The translations under genes and the position numbers were made by a program. A DNA stretch of 64,000 bases from Dichomitus squalens LYAD-421 SS1. Its lineage: Eukaryota; Basidiomycota; Agaricomycetes; Polyporales; Polyporaceae. Within the stretch, counting starts at the first letter, position 1, and each line of letters opens with the position of its first letter. Shown here in pieces: positions 54,359 through 64,000 of the stretch. The DNA lies in assembly GCF_000275845.1 (NCBI RefSeq), contig NW_006766932.1, forward strand, positions 80,505 to 144,504, given 5' to 3'. A model generated the notes under the pieces. That model was not told the origin of the DNA. It was given only the letters and a program-made list of their open reading frames with translations, and ran no database searches.

Positions 54359-57166
54359 ATGCAGGACGGAAGAGCCCCCAGGTCAGCGATTCATCCGTCC
54401 TATACCGATCCAGACACTGACACTCTTCAAACAGAATCAAGAACAGGGCACCGGCGGCCATCCAAGTCACCGCCGAGCAACTCCTCCGCGATGTACGCCG
54501 TATCCTGTCCGAGACATCCAACCTAGTTCTGACGCGGCGCATCACAGGCCCAAGAGCGACAGGAGTCGCAGTTCCGTGCACCAAAACAGCGCGTCGAGGA
54601 CTTTGAGGAGCTCCACGAGTACCGCGGCCGCAAACGAGAGGAGTTCGAGAAGCGCATTCGGCAGACGCGATCGAGCATGTACGTGGACCATCCTCTTTTC
54701 GTACAAACGTTTACTGACTTCACGTTACAGCAAGGAATGGCTTCAATATGCGAACTGGGAGGTATGTACATCCAAGCGTGCTTTCTTTGAGGCCTCTGCA
54801 CGTCTCTCACACTCCCTCTCAGGCTAGCCAGGGCGAATTCGCCCGTGCTCGCTCGGTATTCGAGCGTGCCCTCGACGTCGACCCTCGCAGCGTCCAGCTA
54901 TGGCTCTCGTACACCGAGATGGAGCTCAAAGGCCGCAACGTCCAGCACGCTCGCAACCTGTTCGACCGTGCCGTCACTCTCCTTCCCCGCATCGACCAGC
55001 TCTGGTACAAGTACGTCTACCTCGAGGAGCTCCTCCAAAACGTGCCTGGCGCGCGCCAGGTGTTCGAGCGGTGGATGCAGTGGGAGCCCGACGACAAGGC
55101 CTGGCAGGCGTACATCAAGCTGGAGCAGCGGTACCAGGAGCTGGACAGGGCCAGCGCCATCTACGAGCGGTGGGTCGCCGTCAGGCCCGAGCCGCGGGTG
55201 TGGGTCAAGTGGGGCAAGTTCGAGGAGGAGCGGGGGAGACTGGACAAGGCGCGGGAGGTCTTCCAGACCGCTTTGGAGTTCTTTGGGGACGACGAGGAGC
55301 AGATCGAGAAGGCGCAGGCGGTCTTCAACGCGTTTGCGAAGATGGAGACGAGGCTGAAGGAGTACGAGCGGGCGAGGGTGATCTACAAGGTACGTGCTTG
55401 CTCGTCAGTAGCGCCATCGTAAGCGAACGCTTGTTCTGTCTTGCAGTTCGCCCTGTCGCGCCTGCCTCGTTCAAAATCTGGCTCGCTGTATGCTGCATAC
55501 ACGAAGTTCGAGAAGCAGCACGGTACGCGGACCACGCTGGAATCCACGGTGCTCGGCAAAAGGCGCATACAGTACGAAGAGGAGCTACAGCACGATGGCC
55601 GGAACTACGACGTGTGGTTCGATTATGCCCGCCTGGAGGAGGGCGCTCTGCGGGACGTTCGGGAGGAGGGCGCCACTGCGGAGGAGGAAGAGCGCGCAGC
55701 AAACCGAGTGCGAGAGGTGTATGAGAGGGCGGTTGCCCAAGTCCCGCCCGGAGGCGAGAAGCGACATTGGCGGAGGTACATATTCTTGTGGCTGTTTTAT
55801 GCTCTATTCGAGGAGACGGAAACGAAGGTATGTGACGCGCTGGTACGTCTATGCCTGATCACTGACCTCAACAATGTAGGATTTTGAACGAGCACGACAA
55901 ATCTACGAGACTGCCATCCGAGTTGTGCCTCACAAGCAGTTCACATTCGCGAAGCTGTGGATCAATTTTGCGCGCTTTGAGGTCCGGCGGCTTCAGCTGG
56001 CCGCTGCGCGGAAGATTCTGGGGACGGCCATTGGGATGTGTCCCAAGGAAGCGCTTTTCAAGGGCTACATTCAGCTCGAGTTTGACGTGAGCATTTCAAA
56101 GTTGGTAGTGCGCATACTATACTCATACAGGAACTACCTGCAGCTCCGTGAGTTTGACCGGGTGCGAACGCTGTACGAGAAGTACATCGAGGTAAGGATG
56201 TTTCCCCGTTATACCCGGCTCTTCTCTAACGCGAGGCACAAGTTCGACCCCACAAACTCGGCTGCTTGGATCAAGTACGCGGAGCTCGAGACACAGCTTG
56301 AGGATTTCGCCCGGGTTCGCGCAATCTACGAGCTCGGCATATCGCAGACCGCGCTTTCCATGCCTGAGCTACTCTGGAAAGCATACATCGACTTCGAGAC
56401 GGAGGAGGGCGAGCGCGAGAAGGCTCGTGACTTGTACGAACGGCTCGTGCAGCTCAGCGGACACGTCAAGGTATGGATCTCGTATGCGACATTCGAGGCC
56501 GAGCCGATCCCTGTTCCGCGTGCGATGCGCGAGGAAGCGGAGGAAGAGGAGGAGGAAGAAGTGCCAATGGTCGAGGGGGACCCGGTACGCGCCAGGCAAG
56601 TCTTCGAGCGCGGTTATAAGGACCTCAAGAGCAAGGGCTTGAAACACGAGGTACGTATTCCGCTTGTTCTTTTGCCTCTGTCGCTTGTACTCATGTGGGA
56701 CTTGTAGCGCGTCGTTCTGCTCGAGATTTGGAAGGCGTTCGAGGAGAAGTACGGCGCAGCAGAGGATGTCGTGAAGGTCCAGGGCATGATGCCTATCACC
56801 AGCAAGCGGCGGATCGTAGACAAAGAGACGGGCCAGACGGTCGAAGGTACGTGAAACAGCAGTGTTCACCGCGAGGTTTCGCTCACGCAGAGTCCTGTTT
56901 CGTCAGATTGGGACATTGTCTTCGCCGACGACGAGCGGGAATCCAACCCGACATCGTTCAAGTTTCTCCAGATGGCACACGCCTGGAAAGCCGCACAAGC
57001 AAAATCTGGTGGCGGGCCGTCGGCTGCCCCCTTGTCCGGGTTCGTGGCCGCGGCCAATGCCTCAGCCGCTAGTTCAAATACTACAGGGAAGGATGGAGAG
57101 GACAACCCACGTGGCCATGATGATGGTCACAGCGATGTCGCGAGCTCTAATGGTGGAGATGACTAG
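54359..57166 (+). CDS. CLF1: Pre-mRNA splicing factor Clf1/Syf3 (crooked neck)
   Basis: HAT-repeat scaffold of the Prp19-associated (NineTeen) complex, required for spliceosome assembly and activation. Eleven exons: 54359-54381, 54435-54492, 54548-54678, 54731-54761, 54823-55389, 55447-55827, 55880-56086, 56144-56191, 56243-56650, 56708-56846, 56907-57166, giving 750 residues. The N-terminus is the conserved [20 protein letters not shown]. Tandem HAT repeats follow ([59 protein letters not shown]). A Glu-rich loop ([12 protein letters not shown]) lies late in the protein. The conserved end of the repeat region is [10 protein letters not shown] and [10 protein letters not shown]. The last 60 residues are Ala/Ser/Gly-rich and unstructured. 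Two exons are only 23 and 31 nt. Confidence 0.95.
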
Positions 57167-57858
57167 CGTGCGGCAGGATGTATTTCTATATGTTGCTCCA
57201 TGTCATAGTATGTGTTTGGTCTTATGATGATAGGGTGTTGCCTGGGTAGTGTTCCGTCCAATAAGTTACTGAAGTTATCTACGGCCCGTAGATAACTATA
57301 ACAACTCTCTATGGCCATTACAATCCACACAGGTCCTCAGGACTGCAAAGATTTACAAAGCTTGCAAGCAACATCAATTCTGTGGCATCAACTCAAGGTG
57401 GTTTCTGTCAAATGGCAGCCATGTTGATCACACAGTTGATTTGTCCTTGAACATCCTTTGAATGGTTGGTCCCTTTTCTAATTTCGAAGCTATAAAGTAA
57501 AACTAGGGAGCAGAAATTCAACCATAACTGTGACTGTGACAATCAAACTTGGCTATAATCACATGTGTGGATAGAGAGAGTATAGTGTCACAGATGTCAC
57601 AAACCCTAGGATAGGGGGCAGTATTGTGGTATATGTATATAGTGTCAGCCGGATCCTAAGCTAAGCTTAGGATTGCACCCTTTTGGTGTCACTGGTTCAG
57701 TGGCTGGCCCGTTCCTAACAACAAAATGTCACATTAGCTGAATTATGTTGACTACATGCCAGTGGAGGTGTTGTGTTGTCACAAGCCATCACCACTGTTA
57801 TATGTTTGAACTTTGAACCACAATTGTCACATTTAAAGATATGAAGTTGCATAATAGA
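57167..57858. other. AT-rich interval with clustered TGTCACA motifs
   Basis: CLF1 3' flank changes to AT-rich non-coding DNA that looks like transposon-derived sequence. TGTCACA or its complement occurs repeatedly (about 57527, 57585, 57594, 57726, 57776, 57824). Because the presumed LTR starts with the same heptamer at 57859, these may mark fragments of related LTR ends. Confidence 0.5.
57653..57673. repeat. Short perfect palindrome
   Basis: ATCCTAAGCT and its exact inverse flank a single central A, 10+1+10 bases. It lies in the AT-rich transposon-like interval. Function unknown. Confidence 0.8.
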
Positions 57859-58290
57859 TGTCACAAACTGCCCCTACGGCGCTACATTTCCTTTTCGATT
57901 TGAACCGCGCCTCGTATGTTCACCGCTTGTTCTCTATTCAGTGTGATTTCTCCTTGTTTGCATACGGACAATAGCTGCCCTTGTTCTCCCCTTCACTATT
58001 GTCCTATGCCCCTTGTACTCGGTGCCCATGGCAATGCCATTGTCCTTTAGCGCCCATTGTTCATTCCCTGTATATAGCTAGATCCTTTGCTACCTGGAGA
58101 CTCTAGTTTCAACTTCTTGTCTCCAGGTAAGCCACCATGCATGTCGCTCTGTAGATACCTCGCTCAATACACATTTTGTCTCCAGTCCTGCCTGTTGAGC
58201 TCAGCTCCAGTCTCACTGTGATCAGAGCTCGTCAGCGCTCCTGCCTGCCTCGCTCGTCTCCACTTACTCGCTCGACAGTCAGTTGTAACA
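57859..58290 (+). repeat. Putative 5' LTR of a Gypsy-type element
   Basis: A 432-base segment beginning TGTCACA and ending TTGTAACA, so the ends are imperfect inverted copies as in LTRs (TG...CA). It has a TATA-like CTGTATATAGC near 58068-58078 and is followed by a leader and a Gag-like frame. The second LTR-like segment at 63594 has the same terminal heptamer TGTAACA in reverse orientation. The left boundary is inferred, since several TGTCACA copies precede it. Confidence 0.5.
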
Positions 58291-58777
58291 TTAGGTCAAA
58301 ACTTCCTCACAGGCACTAGCACCCTCCCACATTTAACCTTCCGTTTATCACTGTTCCCCCCATATTTCCACCCTGAATTGTAGCCCATACTTCCACAGTT
58401 TTCACCCCGTTGCCGTAGAAGACCAACACTACAACCACAACTACCACTAGTGGCATATCTGCCCGCGCCAATCTTGCCCTCACCGGTTGGCCAACGGAGA
58501 CGACAGCGATACCGACTGGTCCGCATTCCCACACCACACATGACCTGCGGCAGAACAAGGCGCACTTATCCAGGTTCGCTTAGCAACTCCTCTCCCGACG
58601 ACAACCAAGTCTGGACGGCCGCTGCAAGCAGCCGTACTCGCGTCCATCAGCTTACCAGGGACTAGGCAGCCTAGTCGCTCAGCAACCTGTGCCCCGAGTC
58701 GTATCCCTAGCCCAGGCGGCTCTCTCCGAAACGAATCCCCTGCCGGAGGATCCTGTGTCCTGCTTGACACCACCATC

Positions 58778-59460
58778 TTGCTCGTTACCAATTGTCTAGA
58801 ACAACGAGCTTCAGGTGCGTTTGAACCTCCGAACACCACCGAACCGCTCCTGAAACCCCCACGAAACCCATCACACTCTGAATCAAGCATGCACTCTCCC
58901 CGTAGCCCCTCTCCCACCATGTCTCCCATCTGCTCAAAGCTCCTTAGTCAGCTCGCACCCCAGGACTGCAATAGTAAGGAGGCGCAGGCTGGGCTCCGCT
59001 TTGCTGCGATGGCCAAGCTCTACCATACGCAGCTGGTAGCATCGTCGATTGCGGCCAACTTCACTTGGATCATGGTGCTCAACAAGCTCACGGACGATGC
59101 CGCTCGGTGGGCTGGGCCCCACATCATCGACCTCGCAGATGGCAAGGTCATTTGGTCAAGTGTGGACGCCTTTGAGACGGCCTTTAAGGCCCACTTCTGC
59201 GTGGTCGACGACAAGAAGGCTGCACTCACCAAACTTGTCAAGCTGTGCAAGGCATCGCACAAGCTCGGCATGGTCAAGGACTATACGGCTAGCTTTAATG
59301 CCATTGCAGTGCGCACTCCACTCTCCGACAAGGACAAGCGGGCACACTATGTGGACGGCCTGCTATACAAGATTCAAAATGAGTTTGCAGTCATGGCGCA
59401 CAAGATTGACACGCTGAAGAAAGCGCAGAAGGTCGCCCTTCGCATAGACCAGCAGCCGCA
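58778..59460 (+). pseudogene. Gypsy Gag-like protein, truncated at LINE junction
   Basis: Retrotransposon capsid protein. The roughly 228 residues show the usual Gypsy Gag pattern: VLNKLTDDAARWAG, then VDAFETAFKAHFCVVDD, AALTKLVKLC, VKDYTASFNAIA and KAQKVALRID. There is no zinc knuckle before the frame runs into Pro/Ser-rich LINE ORF1 sequence. The start is taken at the first ATG of the frame, but a later ATG (58856-58925 region) could equally serve. Confidence 0.65.
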
Positions 59461-62233
59461 CCTTCGACTCGTACCACCACCATCCCCAATAAGCGCCCAC
59501 TTCCCATCCCCTCCCGTGAGTCCTCCTCGTCGTCCTCTACTAACAATGGCATCTACAGTCTCCTCTACTGGCCAAGCTGCCTCAAAGAAAACCCCTGCCG
59601 TCGACCCGGCTCCCCGTATGTCTCCCTCCAGCTCTACTAGTTCCGACGTATCTATGGCCCGCTCCATCTCGCCCCCTCCCACCCTCAACGTCCCCAGCGA
59701 CACTCAAATCTCCGCTACGCCCGCCGGCCTCTACACGCAGCCCGACGGCCCAGGCCTTTCCACCCAGGCCTGCCTCTACAATGCAGAGGCACCTGCACTC
59801 GCCTTCAACCTTGCGGCTGAGGCCGCGCTTCTGCCTCATGGCCCCCTCCCCTCTGCCTCACCTGCCCCGCCTGTCTCCGGACTCGGCGAACTGGACCGGT
59901 ACTTTCGGTCCCTCAGTGCCCATTTTACCCCCCTCTCTCAGCCCGCTCCGGACTCCCCGCTCCCGGCGTCTGTCCCGTCTTTCTGTCACCCCGCTATCCT
60001 CAGCGCTCGCTTCCTGGCCGCTATGGCCAAACTCAATGCTCAACCCAAATCCCAACGCCCCCCGGAAGAAAAAGCCCGTCTGGGGGACATCCTTCAAGCC
60101 TTCCTCGACGACGGCTTTTCCACCGCGTCCCGCGAAGCCGCGAACGCGGCCTACGCGTACGTCCGCGGCCTCCTCAACGCTTCCCCCTTCCCCACCAGCG
60201 ACGCCCCCCCCCCCGAGGCGCACGACCTCACACCAGATCTTGACTCACTCGACTCAGAAACAGTCACCGACATTCTCTTTGCACTCGTTATGTTCTTCCG
60301 CACTCACCCCGACGTTCCCCCCAAGGATTTTGACAGGTCCCACGTCCCCCGGGTAGCTGACGCCCTTGAAGTCTAGCCGTTCCACCTCGAACGCATCTTC
60401 GACTCTCATTCCTCCATCATCAAAGCGGCGATTCGCATCGTCTCCTGGGATCCGCCTGCCGCTCCGGCGCCCCAGGCCACCTCTTTCTCAACGCGCGAAG
60501 GCCAAGGCGTCCTCGACCTCATCAACAATCTTCCCCCAGCCACTATCCACACCACACCCCCATCCCGCTCCCCCTCTCCCATGCCTGGCGTTACCCACCC
60601 CGGCCTCCCCGGCTCTATCCATTCTCCTCATAACCGCCCCCCTACTCCCACCCCGGCCGCCCCAACCTTCGATGCGTCCGCCCCTCCTCATTATCCCACT
60701 CCTCCTCCCAAAAAAGCTCCCTCCCTGCCGCAAGGCGTCTGCTGTGACGTCTGTCGTGGGAATCACCTCACCAGACATCACGAGACCGTCACCAAGCGCG
60801 CAGCCGCCAAACAGACGGCCGCCCCGCCCCCCGCCCCCGCTCCCTCGGCCCGGCCTGCCCCAGCTCCCGCCTCGGCCCCGGTACCAGCCCCCACCGCCGC
60901 CCCAACCACTGCTACGCCGCCCGCCCTGAGCATTCCCGCTTCCCAAGTCCCTACCCCCGCTCCCGTCCAGCCTACTGTCCCACCTGCCCCGTGGTCGACC
61001 ATGGCTGCCAAACGCCCGGCCACTGGATAGTCCTCATCACCCTCCATCCGCATCAACGAGGTCATCAACGAGAAGATCTCCACCCTCCCCTCTGGACATG
61101 CCAAAGCCCGCTACTTCCGCCTCCCCGCGGCCATCCCGGAACACCAACGCCCGTCGACGGTCGCCATCACTGACGCGCTCAACCAGTCCAACTTCCGCAT
61201 CGTCTCCGCCTCATGGAACATGACAGGCCGGAACCTTGTCGTTTTCCCTTCTTCTCTCCTGTCCACTGATGACGTTCACAGGCTCGACACCTGCGTCTCC
61301 ACTATCCTCTCTGTCCCGGTCACCAGCACGTCGTACGTATACTACTCTTCCCTCTCCATCTCCCAACTCCCCTCTGCCCGTTACCGAGTCGGCGGGGCCT
61401 CTGAGCCTGTCGACCCGGTCGCTTACCTCCTCGCAGCTGCCCAACGCTCCCCGTCTCCAGCCTGGCGTGCCCTTACCATGGACCTAGTCCTGGCGGCCCG
61501 CTGGAACCCCTCTCCCTCGCCCGACAGCGCGACCCTCTACGTCGACATTCGGGAAGACTCTCCCGCCTTCGCGTGCCTCCGTGCCCTCCACAACGGCACC
61601 CTCGTCTTCGACCTCGGGACGGGCTCCCGTATTGCTGTCGCGTGTCCCGTGCGCCGCGGCATCCTCGCATGCACCAACTGCCAAGCCCTCGGCCACCCCG
61701 CCAGCGCCTGCCGGTCCCCTCCCAAGTGCGCCACATGCGCCGGTCCTCACCGCACCTTTGACCACTCGGCCCGTGCGGCCCCAGACGCCTCCATTCAATG
61801 TGCGCTCTGCAACGGGGCCCACGCCTCAACCTCCCCCACCTGCCCGGTACGTAAAACTGCGGCCCGCACTGCTAATCGTCCTTCCCAGAATCCCGCTGTC
61901 GCCCGCCAGATGGGCCTCCCCATTCCATGCACTGCGTGTGGAACCTCCCACCTCTACGGCCGTCACCACCCAGGCGCCGTGGACAACTCTCCCTTCTGCC
62001 GCGCGTGCAGCTGCCGCCACCCCTTTGGCAACCACACACGTCCCCGCCCTCTTCCCGGCGCCACCCCCATGCGTGCACCGGCCGTCTCCCACTGCCGCCG
62101 CTGCAACACGGCCCACCCATACGGTGTCCACGTCCTCACAGCCACCGCTCCCCACCCACCGGCTCCCGCCCCAGCCCAGCCCTCGCGTCCCGCCGCCAAC
62201 CCTCCGCCCGGGCTTGGGCTGGCCGGTTTCTAA
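59460..62233 (+). pseudogene. LINE ORF1 (zinc-knuckle nucleic-acid-binding protein), two in-frame stops
   Basis: Single long frame broken only by TAG codons at 60374-60376 and 61028-61030, with no shift. The first two thirds are Pro/Ala/Ser-rich with a helical segment (SARFLAAMAKLNAQ). The C-terminal third carries Cys/His knuckles: CTNCQALGHPASAC, CALCNGAHASTSPTC, CTACGTSHLYGRHH and CRRCNTAHPYGVH. ORF1 proteins of this type bind the element's RNA. Both stops could come from CAG by a single C-to-T change. The frame ends at 62233, directly before the ORF2 start, so the two ORFs abut. Confidence 0.75.
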
Positions 62234-63593
62234 ATGACTCGAGACCACACCTCCCTCGACTCCCTTACCATTGTCTTCCACAATGCTAACTGCAATCCCT
62301 CCCATATGTCCTCCCTCCTTTCCTCGCTGTCTCGCCATGTCGATGTTCTATGCATCCAAGAACCGTGGTATGGCCCCCTCAAACACATTCCCGCGCCCGG
62401 TGGTAAACGCAACGTCGCCATGCCCGGCGACCGGACCAACGACAACAGATACTTCGGCACACAGTCCGACTCCCACTGGCGCCTCTTCGAACCCTCCAAG
62501 ACTGATCACGACAACCCCCCTCGCGTAGTCTGCTACGTCAACACCCGACTGCCGCTAACACGCGCCTTCAGCCACCCAGCACTCCGGCACCGAGACGCTA
62601 TACTCCTCGTGCTCCAGCTACGGTCCTCTGACCCTCCTCTCTTTCTACTTAATGTCTACAATGACCCTCGCGGTCACTCTGCTGTCCTTACTGACCTTAT
62701 CTCCCTTCTTCCCCGCCTCCCAGATCAAGTACGCTGCGTCGGTGGCGACTTCAATCTCCATAGCCCCGACTGGGACCCCTCGTGGGGAACCTCCTCTCCG
62801 CGTACTGACCTACTCACCCTCTCCCACCTTATAGGCGCCTGGGACCTTGACCTCCGCTCCCCGGTCGACGTCCCCACGCACTTCCCCCACAACCCCCGAC
62901 TCCGGGGATCCGTCATCGACCTCGTCTGGAGTCCACGAGACCACCCACGTGACTCCGTTCAGGTCCGTGCTGCGGCCCGTGGCCTCTCCGATCACGCCCT
63001 CTTATACGTCACCCTGCCCACTGATCCCATATCCCTTCTCGGACCTCCGGCAATCTCCGATGACAATCTCGAGGACTTCCTCACCGACCTGGCCCAGACC
63101 CTCGTCGGTTTCTTCAACTCGACACCTCGCCCGGACTCTGGCCCCGACGTCGAGCGCTACACACAGGCGCTTTACGACTCCATCTCCACCACCTGGGAAT
63201 CCCATGCCCAGCCCCGCGATCTCTGTGCCCGCTCCAAACCCTGGTGGAACAACGTCACCAAAGCAGCACAGCGACACCTCTCCACCACCCTTAAACGCAC
63301 CACCCCACCCTTTCGGACCGCCCGTGCATGCCATCGCGCTTTCCTCCAGCATCGCGACACCCCCTCCAACACTGCCCTCCCCAAGATCGCACAACTTCAA
63401 TGCCTTGAAGCTCGCCGCTCCTACTTCAAGGCCATCCCCAACGCCAAACACGCCTTCTTCGAACAGCGCATCCACGATGTCGCCACCAACAATGCCCGGG
63501 TCTGGGACCTGACAGCCTGGTATAAACCACGGCGGTCGGACACTGCTGATATCGTTGACTCCCTAGGCAACCCAATCCTCACCTGTTACAGCA
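62234..63593 (+). pseudogene. LINE ORF2, endonuclease domain only
   Basis: The endonuclease nicks target DNA for target-primed reverse transcription. Signature residues are present: HNANCN, IQEPWYGP (catalytic Glu), NVYND, GGDFNLHSPDWD, GSVIDLVW and LSDHALL. About 210 further residues form the usual linker (KPWWNNVTKAAQRHL, DSLGNPI) that precedes the reverse transcriptase. Coding then stops at 63593 where the reverse LTR begins; the open frame runs on by chance to 63652. The enzyme core looks intact but the protein cannot support retrotransposition. Confidence 0.85.
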
Positions 63594-64000
63594 AAGCGTG
63601 TCAGCACTCAAGGGGTCGTGTGCAGGTTATGCACAACGAGGACGCAGACTGATGACAAGCTTAGCACACTGGTTCACTGGGGGTCTGGGGGTTCGAGGTC
63701 ACTAGGGGTCTAGGGAGTGAGAACACTTGATTGGTACAAGAGGTCAAACTGGGGTGCCCAGTGCAAGACCTGTCCTTATATACTAAAGTACACGGTCGCT
63801 GACTAATTGGTGAACAATAGCGAATGGGGACAAAGGAGTCACGTGGTGTTGTGACCACGTAGTACAATGGCGAAAAGAACAATAGCGATGAGAACAATGG
63901 GGATATGAAGCATGGTGTTGGAACCATGGTAGGTACGAGTGTCCGGGTTGTGCCGTAAGAAGAGGGAATGCATGGTAGAGAGGATACGAGGAGAAAGGAA
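63594..64000 (-). mobile_element. LTR of a second element, reverse orientation, runs off the window
   Basis: Starts TGTTACAGCAAAG, the inverse of an LTR end in TGTAACA. Read on the minus strand it has a TATA-like TAGTATATAAGG about 190 bases before that end and repeated ATTGTTC blocks similar in style to the LTR at 57859-58290. At least 407 bases are visible. It interrupts LINE ORF2; the flanking TCACC (63589-63593) is the candidate target-site duplication, whose partner would lie beyond the window. Confidence 0.6.

Larger units (their letters stand above)
57859..59460 (+). mobile_element. Gypsy (Ty3) LTR retrotransposon, 5' part
   Basis: Putative LTR, untranslated leader (58291-58777) and a Gag-domain frame in the expected order. 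After Gag, no protease, reverse transcriptase or integrase follows; LINE coding sequence begins in the same frame at about 59460. The element therefore seems interrupted or replaced by the LINE. Confidence 0.6.
59460..63593 (+). mobile_element. LINE-type non-LTR retrotransposon, 3' part displaced
   Basis: ORF1 with several zinc knuckles and ORF2 with an apurinic-type endonuclease are present in the usual order. The reverse transcriptase is absent, because an LTR-like sequence in reverse orientation begins at 63594, inside ORF2. The 5' boundary near 59460 is judged from where Gag similarity stops. The endonuclease type fits Tad-like or I/Jockey-group elements of fungi; the clade cannot be fixed without the reverse transcriptase. 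Confidence 0.75.

Overview
The window is nuclear DNA of a filamentous basidiomycete, most likely an Agaricomycete. Nearly every gene is broken by 45-65 nt introns, and coding DNA is GC-rich. The gene set is fungal: a GT69 CAP59-like mannosyltransferase, sedolisin, secreted class-3 lipases, and Gypsy and LINE-type retroelements. I rebuilt exon structures by hand from reading frame, splice sites and phase. Every complete model listed closes on an exact multiple of three, but none has transcript support.

Layout: (1) 1-1752 holds a decayed FtsJ/MRM2-type rRNA methyltransferase remnant. (2) 1753-8233 encodes a 1935-residue protein of unknown function with a His-Me-finger-like motif, a long beta-rich middle and an apolipoprotein/LEA-like helical tail. 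(3) 10005-10896 (minus) is a small secreted Pro/Ser/Leu repeat protein that grew by duplication of whole exon-intron units. (4) 14237-17503 is an unrecognised 1068-residue nuclear-looking protein. (5) 18122-22774 is a divergent pair, proteasome subunit PRE4 and splicing/ribosome helicase PRP43. (6) 24282-26404 is a secreted sedolisin peptidase; 28331-30342 is a single-pass membrane protein; 31207-35273 is a KDM4-type histone demethylase. (7) 37288-42540 is a tandem duplication of a secreted lipase: one copy is intact and the other has a 1-nt deletion. (8) 42816-57166 is a dense housekeeping block: NBS1, a GT69 mannosyltransferase, glycogen synthase, ornithine carbamoyltransferase and CLF1. (9) 57167-64000 is a nest of retroelements: a Gypsy element entered by a LINE, which is itself cut by a second LTR element in reverse orientation.

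The housekeeping genes work in separate pathways: proteolysis (PRE4), spliceosome activation and release (CLF1, PRP43), double-strand-break repair (NBS1), chromatin (KDM4), arginine synthesis (ARG3), glycogen storage (GSY1) and polysaccharide mannosylation (GT69). The secreted genes (sedolisin, lipases, repeat protein) fit a saprotrophic life style. I see no biosynthetic cluster, CRISPR array, rRNA or convincing tRNA. The most unusual items are the 1935-residue protein, the exon-intron duplicated secreted protein, four inferred GC-AG introns and the nested retroelements.
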